NCBI RefSeq assembly: GCF_035930445.1
Contig: NZ_CP142394.1
Span: 2,327,501-2,391,500, forward strand
Direction of reading: 5' to 3'
Length of the DNA: 64,000 bases
DNA from: Sphingopyxis chilensis
Lineage (GTDB): Bacteria > Pseudomonadota > Alphaproteobacteria > Sphingomonadales > Sphingomonadaceae
The notes beneath the pieces were generated by a model. That model was not told where the DNA came from, made no database searches, and was given only the letters and a program-made list of their open reading frames with translations. Shown here in pieces: positions 44,464-53,871 of the stretch. How positions within the stretch are numbered: the first letter of the stretch is position 1; each line of letters starts with the position of its first letter. The translations under genes and the position numbers were made by a program.

Positions 44464-45708
44464 ATGACCGAGATCGAACTCGAAGCCGAACTCAACGACC
44501 TGCGCATGTCGAAGGAAGCGCAACCGCTCTTCGACGCCGTGAAGCGCCACATCGCCGACAATGTCGCGCCGATCACCGAAGAATTCTTCCGCCTCGGCGA
44601 AGACCGCGCCGATCGCTGGAGCTGGGCGCCGGGGCAGCTCGAATTGCTCGAAGGCGCGAAGGACAAGGCGAAGGCGGCGGGCCTGTGGAATTTCTTCCTG
44701 CCCCACGGCGACACGGGCACCCCGCTCAGCAACCTCGACTATGCCTATATCGCCGCCGAACTCGGCAAGTCGCCGCTCGCATCCGAATCGCTGAACTGCT
44801 CGGCGCCCGATACGGGCAATATGGAAGTGCTCGAAATGGTCGGCACGCCCGCGCAGAAGGAGCGCTGGCTGAAACCGCTTCTGAACGGCGAAATCCGCTC
44901 GGCCTATGTGATGACCGAGCCCGGCGTCGCCTCTTCCGACGCGAGCAACCTCGAAACGAGCGCGCGGCTCGAAGGCGACGAATGGGTCATCAACGGCGAG
45001 AAATATTTCATCAGCGGTGCGGGCGATCCGCGCTGCAAGATATTGATCTGCATGGTCAAGACCAACCCCGAAGCGGCGCGCAAGGCACAGCATTCGCAGA
45101 TCCTCGTGCCGATGGACACGCCCGGCGTGCAGGTGCTCGGCCCGATGCGGGTGTTCGGCGCCGACCATGCGCCGCAGGGGCATATGCACATGCGCTTCGA
45201 CAATGTCCGCGTGCCAAAGGACAATATGCTGCTCGGCGAGGGGCGCGGGTTCGAGATTTCGCAGATGCGCCTCGGCCCCGGCCGCATCCATCACTGCATG
45301 CGCACGATCGGCAAGGCCGAAGTCGCGCTCGACCTGATGGTGAAGCGCGGCAATTCGCGCACCGCCTTTGGTCGTCCGCTGTCGCAACTCGGCAAGAATC
45401 TGGAGGTGATCGCGCGGGCGCGGGTCGAGATCGAGGCCATGCGGCTGATCGTATTGAAAGCGGCGAAGGCGATGGACCTGCTCGGCAACCGCGAGGCGCG
45501 CGTCTGGGTGAGCATGGCGAAGGCGATGGTACCCGAACGCGTATGCCAGATCATCGACCAGGCGATCCAGATCCACGGCGCGACCGGTATCTCGCATTGG
45601 ACGCCGCTCGCCGACCTTTATGCCGATGTGCGCCACCTGCGCTTTGCCGACGGCCCCGACGAAGTGCATTATATGGTGGTGGGCCGCGACGAGCTCGGGC
45701 GTCATTGA
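44464..45708 (+). CDS. Acyl-CoA dehydrogenase
   Basis: 414 residues of the FAD-dependent acyl-CoA dehydrogenase family: VMTEPGVASSDASN (FAD/substrate loop, about 151-164), EGRGFEISQMRLGPGRIHHCMRTIG, and RTAFGRPLSQLGKNLE. The C-terminal LADLYADVRHLRFADGPDEVHY is typical of the isobutyryl/short-branched branch. It oxidises an acyl-CoA to enoyl-CoA. It is a single gene, with a LysR regulator before it. Confidence 0.93.
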   Translation: MTEIELEAELNDLRMSKEAQPLFDAVKRHIADNVAPITEEFFRLGEDRADRWSWAPGQLELLEGAKDKAKAAGLWNFFLPHGDTGTPLSNLDYAYIAAELGKSPLASESLNCSAPDTGNMEVLEMVGTPAQKERWLKPLLNGEIRSAYVMTEPGVASSDASNLETSARLEGDEWVINGEKYFISGAGDPRCKILICMVKTNPEAARKAQHSQILVPMDTPGVQVLGPMRVFGADHAPQGHMHMRFDNVRVPKDNMLLGEGRGFEISQMRLGPGRIHHCMRTIGKAEVALDLMVKRGNSRTAFGRPLSQLGKNLEVIARARVEIEAMRLIVLKAAKAMDLLGNREARVWVSMAKAMVPERVCQIIDQAIQIHGATGISHWTPLADLYADVRHLRFADGPDEVHYMVVGRDELGRH

Positions 45709-45746
45709 CGACACGGACGGCGGCCACCCGCCGCCGTCCCCACCCG

Positions 45747-46451
45747 TCAGGTGGCACCCTCCCCCAGCATATAATCGGCCACGCTGTAGGAATGGCTGGC
45801 CTGATAGGCGTTCCTGCCGCGATTCATATGGGTCAGGTTGAATCGCCGGACGGCGCGCAGCGCGCGGGGGGCCGCGAGGAAGTCGCGGATGGAGGCGGCG
45901 CCGCGTATCTTGACGATGAAGATGTCCGGGCCGCTCGGGAAGGAATAGGTCAAGTCCGCGGGCGCCCGCACGCACCGTTCGAGAAAGCTCTGGTCCACCG
46001 CCTCCGGGGCGAGCACGCCATCGGTCGTGAAATCCGAAAGATGGACAATGAACCGCGCGCGGAGGCCGTCGCCGTCGGCGTAGAGGGTGAACAGCTCCAT
46101 CCAGCTTGCGTTGACACGGACCAACGGTTTGTCCGAGGTCGATGGCAGGCAGGAAACGGACCAATAATATCGCTCCGTCGCGCGGGGCATGGGTATGCAG
46201 GTCTGGCCGTATAGCTCCAGAATCCCCAGGAGATCGGGCGCCTGCGACCGGCGAAGCAGCTTCTGGAAGCGCGGCGCATATTTCATCCGCTGCTCGATCG
46301 CATCCTGCCGCTCCCCGGCGTCGGCCAATTCCGCCCTTCCCTCCAGCCACGCGTCCTGTTGATCGGGATCCAGAAACTGACGCAGCCCCTTTGGGCCCTG
46401 GCTGGACGTCTTGCTCATGCCCCCGAGAATGCTCGATGCGCGCCCGTTCAT
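45747..46451 (-). CDS. Unrecognised protein between dehydrogenase and AraC gene
   Basis: Start is uncertain (ATG 46451, TTG 46454 or ATG 46418); about 234 residues. The N-terminal half is charged and helical, and the middle has the Trp/Tyr-rich segment TERYYWSVSCLP. The C-terminal half has strands and basic residues and ends in SVADYMLGEGAT. No signal peptide or membrane helix and no known domain are seen. It is convergent with the dehydrogenase gene and 70 bp downstream of the AraC gene on the same strand. Confidence 0.65.
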   Translation of the reverse strand: MNGRASSILGGMSKTSSQGPKGLRQFLDPDQQDAWLEGRAELADAGERQDAIEQRMKYAPRFQKLLRRSQAPDLLGILELYGQTCIPMPRATERYYWSVSCLPSTSDKPLVRVNASWMELFTLYADGDGLRARFIVHLSDFTTDGVLAPEAVDQSFLERCVRAPADLTYSFPSGPDIFIVKIRGAASIRDFLAAPRALRAVRRFNLTHMNRGRNAYQASHSYSVADYMLGEGAT

Positions 46452-46520
46452 CAATAGCGTCCTGGAACCGGGCCTTTACACCCATGACGACGCGGGCTGC
46501 GTACGCGCCGCAGAAACTTC

Positions 46521-47306
46521 CTATGGCGAAAGATCCGCGGGAACCGATCCGGCGGGCGGCTTTTCGTGCCGCCGCATTTCGGTCGGCGTCATGCCGAACC
46601 GGCGCGCAAAGGCGCGGGTAAAGCTGGCATTGCTTTGATAACCGCAACGATAACCGATGGTGGAGACCGGCAGGTCGCTTAGCGCCAGCAAGGTGCGGGC
46701 ATTCGACAGCCGTCGCTCACTCACCGCCTCGGCGACCGTGCATTTATACATCTCGCGAAAGCCCTGCGTCAGCTTCGCCTTGCCGAGCCCCGACCGCCGC
46801 GCCACTTCGGCTACCGTCAATGGCTCCTGCCAGGCTTCGCTGACCAGTTGGTGCGCGGCGGCGACGCGCATCGCGTCGATCTCGCTGAGCGTCGTCTTGC
46901 CATGGAATTCGACCATGCGATGTTCTTTCAGCGCCCCGAACAGCTGGCAGAGCAGTTCGAGGCTGCGCGCCACGCGGAGCATGCCCGCCACTTCGCCCTC
47001 TCCCTCCACCGCGACGAGCGCGCGGCCCAGTTCGCGCAGGTCCGCGGAAAGATACCAGCTGCCCTCCACGCTCGGCAGCAGGCCGAACATGCGCAGGCAA
47101 GCGGCGCGGCTGATCGCGAACAGCAGGATATGCCCGCCCGCTTCGCCTTCGATATCCTCGCTGGTCAATATGCTGACCGCCGGTTCGCCCATATCGCCGA
47201 AGCCGATGACGATCGGCGCGGGCGGCAGCCACGCCGTATCGAGCGGCCCGCGCCCGATGAAACTGGCGAATTCCGCCGATATGACGATGGCGCGCTTATG
47301 TGTCAT
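46521..47306 (-). CDS. AraC family regulator, PchR-like
   Basis: 261 residues. The C-terminal double HTH is clear: EPLTVAEVARRSGLGKAKLTQGFREMYKCTVAEAVSERRLSNAR, then LPVSTIGYRCGYQSNASFTRAF with RRFGMTPTEMRR. The N-terminal part resembles PchR-type sensors that bind ferric siderophores. Gene order next to the TonB receptor operon fits an activator of siderophore uptake. It is the last gene of the cluster on the minus strand with 97 bp separating it from DUF3325. Confidence 0.87.
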   Translation of the reverse strand: MTHKRAIVISAEFASFIGRGPLDTAWLPPAPIVIGFGDMGEPAVSILTSEDIEGEAGGHILLFAISRAACLRMFGLLPSVEGSWYLSADLRELGRALVAVEGEGEVAGMLRVARSLELLCQLFGALKEHRMVEFHGKTTLSEIDAMRVAAAHQLVSEAWQEPLTVAEVARRSGLGKAKLTQGFREMYKCTVAEAVSERRLSNARTLLALSDLPVSTIGYRCGYQSNASFTRAFARRFGMTPTEMRRHEKPPAGSVPADLSP

Positions 47307-47403
47307 CGAACCTGCCAGCCCCTCCCGAACAGCGTGGGTCAGGCTCCATTAGGATGCCGGTAGAAAGCCGTCCAGTTCGGGCGGAGACCATCCGGATAAT
47401 TGA

Positions 47404-47691
47404 TCAGCGGCCGGCGGCTCCGCGCGCCGACAGGCGATTGAGGAGCAGCACGGTGAGCAGCGCGCCGCCGCTGAGCTGGCCGAACCATTCGACCGCGCCA
47501 TAACCCCACCCGAGCGCGAGGCCCGCCACCGGATAGGCGAGCAGCAGCAGGAACAGGCCGCCCCGGCGCAAGCTGACGGCGGTCCTGGCGGGAAGCTTGC
47601 GGCCCAGAAGATCGCGCTGATGCCGGTCGCGTGCGAGGCAAAGCATCGCGAATCCCGACAAGGCAAGCAGGAAGAGCAGGATGTGGATCAC
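47404..47691 (-). CDS. DUF3325 membrane protein of iron-uptake operon
   Basis: 95 residues, three helices, starting at GTG that overlaps the stop of the PepSY gene (GTGA). DUF3325 proteins accompany PepSY and DUF3649 in many siderophore-receptor operons; function unknown. Sequence (RRGGLFLLLLAYPVAGLALGWGYG) fits. Confidence 0.8.
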   Translation of the reverse strand: MIHILLFLLALSGFAMLCLARDRHQRDLLGRKLPARTAVSLRRGGLFLLLLAYPVAGLALGWGYGAVEWFGQLSGGALLTVLLLNRLSARGAAGR

Positions 47692-49250
47692 GCCGCCTCC
47701 GCACCCGCTATCGCGCGCATCGGCGATCCGCGCGACGCCGCCTCGCGGTCCCGCCTGCGCGCGACCTTCAGCGCAGCCCAGCCGAAGCCGGCCGCCAAGA
47801 CCAGCATCACGCCATCGAACATGGCAAAAAGGCTGTCGCCGGCGGCAAGGCTGGCGACCAGCGACCGGTCGGTGGTCAAGGCGTTGACGAGCGGAACCGA
47901 GGCGAAGGCGAGCGCGGTCGCCGACAGCGCCTCCGGCCACGCGCGGCGGGCGGGCCGCGCGAGCGCCCATATCGCCACCGCGCCCCAGGCGATGAACATC
48001 GTGTCGATCTCGCGCTCGCTCCGCCCGGCGATGCCGAGCGGCAACAGGCGGTTGGCGAGAAAATAGGCCGCCATCCCGAAGGGCAGCCCGGCGATCGCCG
48101 CGATATTCAGCTTTTCGACGAGCCGGAAGCCGAAATGCGGCCGGTCGGGATCGGGAAGCTTGGGGCGGCGCTTCACCGTCCACAGGATCAGGCCCGAGGC
48201 GACCATGACGCAGCCCGCGAGCCCCGACATGAAATAGAGCGTTCGCAGCAAGGGCGAGGCGAAGCGCCCGGCGTGAAGGCCGATCATCGTGCCTTCGGTC
48301 GCGGTCGCGGCCCCCGATGGATCGTGCGCGTCGACCGGGCGGCCGGTCACTCCGTCGAAGGTCATCGAGCGCAGGCGAACCGACATGCCGGCGTCGGGCG
48401 CGCCCGAGACGATGACCCGCGCCGTGCGGTCGCCCGGGTTGAGGATACGGACGCTGCCCGCGGCGGTGCCCCACATGCGTTCGGCGCGCTCGACGATCGG
48501 CCCGATGGGCGCAAGCGGCGCCGGCCCGGCCCTTTCGGCCGGCACGGGCCAGGGGAAAGCGGCTTCGAAGAATTTGCCCTGGTTGGCGTAATTGGCGGCG
48601 ATACCCCAGGGCATATAATGGGTCGCGAGGCTGACGAGGCCGGTATAGGTGATCATCAGGATGAAGGGCAGGAACAGCACGCTCGACGCATTATGCGCAT
48701 CGAGCCAGCTCCGCTGGCCCTTGCCGAGGCGGAGCAGGAAGAAATCGGTGAGGATCTTCTTGTGCGTGACGATACCGCTGAGGATCGCGACCAGCATCGC
48801 CATCGCCGCAATCCCGACCAGCCAGCGCGCCCAATACCAGTTGATATAATGAAGGTCGTAATGAAAGCGGTAGAGGAACCAGCCGCCCAGCGTCTCGCGC
48901 GCGAAAACCTTGGTGCCGGTGCCGTCGAGACGCGCGCTGGTCGGCGCGTCGGCGGGCGCGTCGGGGCCGTTCACCCAATAGAGCTGCAGGCCGGCGGCGC
49001 GCTTGCCCGTCGAATAGATCGACCATTCGCTGCCACCGGGCGCCTCGCGCTTCAGCCACTCGGTCGCCGCCACGAAGCCGCTCGCGGGATCGGAGGGCAC
49101 GCTGCGCACCTCCGGGGTCATCCAGCGCGTGATCTCTTCCTGAAAATAGGCCGACGTCCCGGTCACGAAGATCGCAAACAGCAACCAGCCGAGCAGCAGC
49201 CCGGTCCAGGTGTGCAGCCACGCCATCGATTGCCGGAAGCCGCCTTTCAC
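47688..49250 (-). CDS. PepSY-associated TM protein, putative ferric reductase
   Basis: 520 residues with about seven helices. N-terminal HTWTGLLLGWLLFAIFVTGTSAYF and the LHYINWYWARWLVG segment are PepSY_TM hallmarks, and KILTDFFLLRLGKGQRSWLDAHNA contains conserved His. The family is associated with iron siderophore uptake and probably reduces or strips iron in the periplasm. GTG start overlaps DUF3649 stop; GTGA overlap to DUF3325. Confidence 0.9.
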   Translation of the reverse strand: MKGGFRQSMAWLHTWTGLLLGWLLFAIFVTGTSAYFQEEITRWMTPEVRSVPSDPASGFVAATEWLKREAPGGSEWSIYSTGKRAAGLQLYWVNGPDAPADAPTSARLDGTGTKVFARETLGGWFLYRFHYDLHYINWYWARWLVGIAAMAMLVAILSGIVTHKKILTDFFLLRLGKGQRSWLDAHNASSVLFLPFILMITYTGLVSLATHYMPWGIAANYANQGKFFEAAFPWPVPAERAGPAPLAPIGPIVERAERMWGTAAGSVRILNPGDRTARVIVSGAPDAGMSVRLRSMTFDGVTGRPVDAHDPSGAATATEGTMIGLHAGRFASPLLRTLYFMSGLAGCVMVASGLILWTVKRRPKLPDPDRPHFGFRLVEKLNIAAIAGLPFGMAAYFLANRLLPLGIAGRSEREIDTMFIAWGAVAIWALARPARRAWPEALSATALAFASVPLVNALTTDRSLVASLAAGDSLFAMFDGVMLVLAAGFGWAALKVARRRDREAASRGSPMRAIAGAEAA

Positions 49251-49555
49251 AGCCGTCCTCCCGCGGCGATCAGCAACCAGTCCGCAGCGCCCGCGACGAG
49301 CCCGGCGACAACCAGGCCGATCCACAGCTTCGCAACCGAGCGAACCGCGAAGGCGGTCATGGCGAGGCCTGCGAAGATCGCAAAGGACAGCATCGTCGCG
49401 CCGATCGAGGCCTGCGCCCCGCCGCCCGGCAACAGCCGCGCGATGAGCATGGTGAGCGCGGCGGTGACGGCATAGTTGAGCGGCACCGCGGCCAGCGCAC
49501 GCGCCGCGATCTCGCGCGCGCGCGCGCCGCCCAAATTTTGAACCGCCCTGCTCAT
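49247..49555 (-). CDS. DUF3649 membrane protein
   Basis: 102 residues with three helices (VPLNYAVTAALTMLIARLLPG...). DUF3649 proteins are annotated as iron transporters from gene context only. It lies 49 bp beyond the TonB receptor and its stop overlaps the PepSY start by 4 bp, so receptor, DUF3649, PepSY and DUF3325 form one operon. Confidence 0.8.
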   Translation of the reverse strand: MSRAVQNLGGARAREIAARALAAVPLNYAVTAALTMLIARLLPGGGAQASIGATMLSFAIFAGLAMTAFAVRSVAKLWIGLVVAGLVAGAADWLLIAAGGRL

Positions 49556-49564
49556 CGCACCCCT

Positions 49565-49591
49565 ATCGCAACATTGCGACTGACTCGCAAT
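49565..49591. promoter_or_regulatory. Overlapping inverted repeats before DUF3649, iron-operator-like
   Basis: TCGCAA-CA-TTGCGA (49565-49578) and ATTGCGA-CTGAC-TCGCAAT (49573-49591) overlap. The second resembles GC-type Fur boxes seen in other proteobacteria. The decamer CTCGCAATAG recurs upstream of the TonB receptor at 51761-51770. Confidence 0.45.
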
Positions 49592-49604
49592 AGCCTCGTC
49601 CGCG

Positions 49605-51704
49605 TCAGAAACGATAGCCGATCGTTCCCATCACGTTGCGCGGGGCGCCGACGAAGCAGTCGCCGCGCGCGAGGCAGGAGGCGAAATATTTATTGTTGAG
49701 CAGGTTCGTCGCGTTGACCGCGAAGCGCCAGTTGTTCCAGCTCACCTCCGCCAGCGCGTCGACCGTCGTGCGCGACGGCGTGACGATCGACCAGACGTCG
49801 CTGGTCGAGACACTCTTGCCGCTATAGACGACGCCGGCGCCGAGGCGCAGCTGCGCTTCGTCCGGAAGGCCGAAGGTCTTGGTCGACCAGAGCGACGCCG
49901 TGTGGCGCGGCATATAGTCGAGGCTGGTGTTGGTTTCCGACTTGAGTTTCGAATAGCCGTAATTGGCCAGCAGTTCGAAATTGCCGGGCAGCGTGTGGCT
50001 GGCCTCGATCTCGAAGCCCTTGGTGTTCAGCTCACCTGACTGGGCGGTGCCGCCGGCGGCGAGATAGAGGACGCGATTGCGTTCCTTGATCTTGAAGGCG
50101 GTCGCTGTGACCAGCGTATTGATGGTCGGCTGCCATTTCACGCCGGCTTCGTACTGCGTGCCCGTCTGCGGCCGGTAGGGATCGCCGAAGGTGCCGTCGC
50201 TATTTTCGATGCGGCCGGCGACCGGCAGGAAGCTTTCGGTATAGCTGAAGAAGGGCGAGAAGCCCGCGCCGATCTCGCCGATGATGCCGGCGCGGAAAGT
50301 GGTGGCATTGTCCTTTTGCCCCGAAGAACCGGTGACGCGGTCGCGGCGGGCACCGAGCACGACCGAAACGCGGTCGAAGAAGCGGATCTGGTCCTGGACA
50401 TAGACGCCCAGCTGCTTCTGGCTTTCGCTGGTGAAGGGGTCGGTCGGATCGTAAGTTGCCAGCGCATCATCATCGATGTCGTAGAGGTCGACGATCTCGA
50501 AACCGAAGATGCCGCGTTTGGCGACCTTGTTCCAGCTATAGTCGATGCCGACCAGCAACTTGTGCTCGATATTGGCGCCGGTGCTGAAATTGAACTGGAG
50601 ATTGTTGTCGGTCGAAAAGACGTTCATCCGCGCGTCGCTGGCATCGGCATACAGGCCGATGGTGCGCCCGTCGGTGCCGTAGACCGAGAAGGGATCCTGC
50701 GGGTTGGTATAGCTGTCGGCATAATGGGTTTTATATTCGAGGTCGCTGTCGATGTAGCGGGCCTTGAGGCTGAGCTTGACGGCGTCAGAGAAGCTGTGGG
50801 TGATCGAGGCGCCGCCCTGCAGCGAGCGGCCGGCATAGCGGTCCCAGCCCGCCTTGCCGACGAAGGTGTAGCGATCGAGCTGCTCGCCGGCGACCGTGTT
50901 CGGCCTGAAAGTGCCGACGATCGGCAGGAACTGCGAGGTCGAGCCGGTATCGTCCTCCTGATAGAGGCCGGTCAGCACGATGTCGGTATCAGGGGTCGGC
51001 TGCCAGCGGATCGAGGGCGCGAACATGACGCGGTCGTCGGGGACATGGTCGATGAAGGTGTCGGCGTCGCGCGCGCGGCCGACGAACCGGACAGCGAGAT
51101 TGTCGGCGAGCGCGAGGTTGACGTCGCCCAGCACTTCCTTGCGGTCATCGCTGCCGTAAACGAGGTTGACCTCGCCCCGCGTGTCGAAATCGGGCGTCTT
51201 GCTGACGAGGTTGACGATGCCGCCGATCGAACCCTGGCCGAACAGCACCGAGGCCGGCCCACGCACGATCTCGACGCGCGAAAAGTTGTACGGATCCGAG
51301 GTGATCGAGGCATAGTAGCTGAAGATGTCGCGCATGCCGTCGCGGAACTGCAGCGCGTCGAGCCCGCGGATGTTGAAGCCATCGACGCGCGTGTCGCGGC
51401 CATAGGGGTTGGCGAGAACGCCGGCGGCATATTTCACCGTGTCGCTGATGCTGATCGCGCCTTGCGCCTCATATTGTTCGGCGGTGATGACCTTGATCGG
51501 CTGTGGCAATTCGGTCAGCGCCGTATCGGTCTTGGTTCCGGTATAGCCGGTGACGACGATCGCGTCCTCATCTGCCCCCGCATCGGCTTCGGCAGCCGCG
51601 GCGTCGGCGGACGCGGCGACGTCCCCGCCCTCGCCCGCCCAAGCCGGATTGGCGGCAATCGCCAGCGTGGCAGCTCCACAGAGCGCGATCATTCGGACGG
51701 TCAT
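49605..51704 (-). CDS. TonB-dependent siderophore receptor
   Basis: 699 residues with a signal peptide (cleavage near AWA-G). The plug domain (about 60-190) contains RVDGFNIRGLDALQFRDGM and VEIVRGPASVLFGQGSIGGIVN. The 22-strand barrel follows, ending in MGTIGYRF with terminal Phe. TIGR01783-type receptors import ferric-hydroxamate or related siderophores with TonB energy. The start ATG of MTVRMIAL gives the signal peptide; the longer open frame runs through the promoter. It heads the iron-uptake operon. Confidence 0.93.
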   Translation of the reverse strand: MTVRMIALCGAATLAIAANPAWAGEGGDVAASADAAAAEADAGADEDAIVVTGYTGTKTDTALTELPQPIKVITAEQYEAQGAISISDTVKYAAGVLANPYGRDTRVDGFNIRGLDALQFRDGMRDIFSYYASITSDPYNFSRVEIVRGPASVLFGQGSIGGIVNLVSKTPDFDTRGEVNLVYGSDDRKEVLGDVNLALADNLAVRFVGRARDADTFIDHVPDDRVMFAPSIRWQPTPDTDIVLTGLYQEDDTGSTSQFLPIVGTFRPNTVAGEQLDRYTFVGKAGWDRYAGRSLQGGASITHSFSDAVKLSLKARYIDSDLEYKTHYADSYTNPQDPFSVYGTDGRTIGLYADASDARMNVFSTDNNLQFNFSTGANIEHKLLVGIDYSWNKVAKRGIFGFEIVDLYDIDDDALATYDPTDPFTSESQKQLGVYVQDQIRFFDRVSVVLGARRDRVTGSSGQKDNATTFRAGIIGEIGAGFSPFFSYTESFLPVAGRIENSDGTFGDPYRPQTGTQYEAGVKWQPTINTLVTATAFKIKERNRVLYLAAGGTAQSGELNTKGFEIEASHTLPGNFELLANYGYSKLKSETNTSLDYMPRHTASLWSTKTFGLPDEAQLRLGAGVVYSGKSVSTSDVWSIVTPSRTTVDALAEVSWNNWRFAVNATNLLNNKYFASCLARGDCFVGAPRNVMGTIGYRF

Positions 51705-51773
51705 GGCGTATCCCCTTTTGCGACTCAATCTCAATTGGGAGTGGCCGCTAAAGCGAACGGCTCGCAATAGCAA

Positions 51774-51792
51774 GCTAGTAATAATCGTTTGC
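51774..51792. promoter_or_regulatory. Candidate Fur box in the divergent promoter region
   Basis: GCTAGTAATAATCGTTTGC agrees with about 13 of 19 positions of the classical Fur consensus and lies between the TonB receptor and DUF4198 genes, where it could control both. Confidence 0.45.
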
Positions 51793-51884
51793 AATAAGCT
51801 GCACCTGCGGCCACATAACGGTCGCCGGACCTTGCCCACAGCGGGCGACAGCGTCCGGACCAGTCGGAATGAGAGAGGCCCCCG

Positions 51885-52532
51885 ATGAAAAAGACTTTTG
51901 CCGCGTTGATGGCTTTCAGCTTCCTGGCGTCACCCGCCACGGCCCATGAGGTCTGGGTGGAACGCGACGCGAGCGGCCCGGCACGCATCTATCTGGGCGA
52001 GCCCGCCGATCCGGTTCCCGAGGCCGGCGATCCCGAATTTTCCAAGCTGAAAGCGCCGCGCCTGATCGCGGCGGACGCCGCGAAGCCAGCGGCGCTGGTT
52101 CGCCGCGCGAACCATATCGAAGCGGCGGTGACCGGGGCCGGTGACGTCCGCCTGACCGACGACAATGTGTTCGCGCCGTGGGAAGCCGACGGCGGAAAAT
52201 GGGAAGGCGTGATCTATTATGCGCGCGCCGGACGCACCGAAACCCGCTCGGCGCTCGACCTCGAGATCGTTCCGACCGCTGCCGACGCGAACAGCTTCGT
52301 CGTCCATTGGCTCGGCAAGCCGCTGCCCGGTGCGAAGGTGACGGTGATCAACGCCGACCGCTGGCAGAAAAGCTTTGCCGCCAACGATCAGGGCCGGATC
52401 GACGTTCCCGTGACGGGCTCCGGCCGCTATCTGCTGTCGACCTCGCACGATGTCGAGGGCGCCCGCGCGCTCGGCGGCAAAGACGTCGCCAAGACCTATC
52501 ACATCTCGACGCTGACCTTCGTCGCACCGTAG
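51885..52532 (+). CDS. DUF4198 domain periplasmic protein
   Basis: 215 residues with a signal peptide (MKKTFAALMAFSFLASPATAHEVWVE). AHEVWVE and the Ig-like C-terminus with WLGKPLPGAKVTVINAD and GRIDVPVTGSGRYLL are DUF4198 traits. Members often sit beside TonB receptors and metal transport genes and are thought to handle metal in the periplasm. It is divergent from the receptor with a Fur-box-like site between. Confidence 0.85.
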   Translation: MKKTFAALMAFSFLASPATAHEVWVERDASGPARIYLGEPADPVPEAGDPEFSKLKAPRLIAADAAKPAALVRRANHIEAAVTGAGDVRLTDDNVFAPWEADGGKWEGVIYYARAGRTETRSALDLEIVPTAADANSFVVHWLGKPLPGAKVTVINADRWQKSFAANDQGRIDVPVTGSGRYLLSTSHDVEGARALGGKDVAKTYHISTLTFVAP

Positions 52533-52554
52533 ACGTCACCGCCGTCGCTTGTGT

Positions 52555-52639
52555 TGGTGCCCCTGGCCGGACTCGAACCAGCACTCCTTGCGGAACTCGA
52601 TTTTGAGTCGAGCGCGTCTACCAATTTCACCACAGGGGC
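52555..52639 (-). tRNA. tRNA-Leu (CAA)
   Basis: 85 nt with encoded CCA, acceptor GCCCCTG/CAGGGGC, long variable arm, anticodon loop CTCAAAA giving CAA. Confidence 0.97.
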
Positions 52640-52742
52640 CCGTGGACGCGGAGCCGTTGCCACAAAAGCACGGTCCGCGTCCAGCGTGAATCACGGCGCA
52701 GCATATGGTTGCGCGAAACGTCGTGGCCGATAAGGTCGCGCG

Positions 52743-53852
52743 ATGACCGAAAAGACGCCGGCGCACGCCGCCTCGACCGCCCGATCGCAGAATGAAGCGA
52801 AGTCCGCCGGCGCCCCGCCGCCCGCCTTCGGTCCCGGCCGAATCGCGGGGGCCACGCTGATCGTGCTGGCGCTGATCGGCGTCGCGCTATTGGTGATCGA
52901 GCTGACGCGTTTCTTGATGCTCGTTTTCGCGGCGATCGTGCTCGGCGCGATCTTCGACGCCATCGCGAGCTGGCTCTGCCGCAAGACGAAGATCGGCCGC
53001 GGTGTTGCACTGGCGCTGTCGGTCGCCGGGATCGTCGCGATTTTCGCGGGAGCCTTCATGCTGTTCGGGTCGCAGCTGGCGCGCGAGGTCGACACGATTC
53101 GCGAACAGATTCCGCAAGCATTGCGCGGGGTCGAGGCATTTCTCGACCGTTATGGGCTGGGGCAACGCGTGCGCGAGCTGGCCGAGGTGGGCAGCGACGA
53201 TCTTTCGCGCCTCGCATCGCAAGCCGGCGGCTACGCCCTCGCGGCGGGCAGCGGCATCGCCGATTTCGTGCTGGTGCTCGTCGCGGCGATTTTCCTCGCC
53301 AGCGATCCCGCGACCTATCGGCGCGGGCTGCTGCTCATGCTGCCCGAACGCGCCGAAGGGACGGCGGCGCTGGCGTTCGACGACGCTGCGCGCGGGCTGA
53401 AAGGCTGGATGGTCGGACAGGCGGTTTCCTCGCTCGTCGTCGCGGCGCTGACCTGGGCGGGGCTGGCGCTGCTCGGCGTGCCCGCTGCCGGGGGGCTCGG
53501 CCTGATCGCCGGGCTGCTCGACGTGATCCCGATGATCGGCCCGATCATCGCGGGCATTCCCGCGGTCCTGCTCGCCTTTACCGTATCGCCGATGACGGCG
53601 CTGTGGACGCTGATATTGTTCCTCGCGATCCAGCAGCTGCAGGGCAATTTCCTGCAGCCGATGATCCAGAAGCAGGCGGTCGACGTGCCCCCCGCAGTGC
53701 TGCTGTTCGCCGTAGTCGCGGCGGGGATCCTGTTCGGCTTCCTCGGCGTGCTGCTTGCCGCGCCGCTGACCGTGGTCGTCTATGTGCTGGTGCAGCGGGT
53801 GTATGTGAAAACGCTGCTCGGCAAGGACATCCGGATCGCAGGTGCGGATTAG
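52743..53852 (+). CDS. AI-2E transporter family (PerM/YdgG-like) membrane protein
   Basis: 369 residues, about eight helices, with the family motifs IVLGAIFDAI in helix 2, LDVIPMIGPIIAGIPAVLLAF and QLQGNFLQPMIQKQAVDVPPAVLLFAV. Members export small molecules such as autoinducer-2 or Na+; specificity cannot be told. An N-terminal 30-residue Pro/Ala extension is not conserved. It follows tRNA-Leu and is a single gene ending before a REP unit. Confidence 0.9.
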   Translation: MTEKTPAHAASTARSQNEAKSAGAPPPAFGPGRIAGATLIVLALIGVALLVIELTRFLMLVFAAIVLGAIFDAIASWLCRKTKIGRGVALALSVAGIVAIFAGAFMLFGSQLAREVDTIREQIPQALRGVEAFLDRYGLGQRVRELAEVGSDDLSRLASQAGGYALAAGSGIADFVLVLVAAIFLASDPATYRRGLLLMLPERAEGTAALAFDDAARGLKGWMVGQAVSSLVVAALTWAGLALLGVPAAGGLGLIAGLLDVIPMIGPIIAGIPAVLLAFTVSPMTALWTLILFLAIQQLQGNFLQPMIQKQAVDVPPAVLLFAVVAAGILFGFLGVLLAAPLTVVVYVLVQRVYVKTLLGKDIRIAGAD

Positions 53853-53871
53853 GTAGCTTTCGCCTGCTGCC

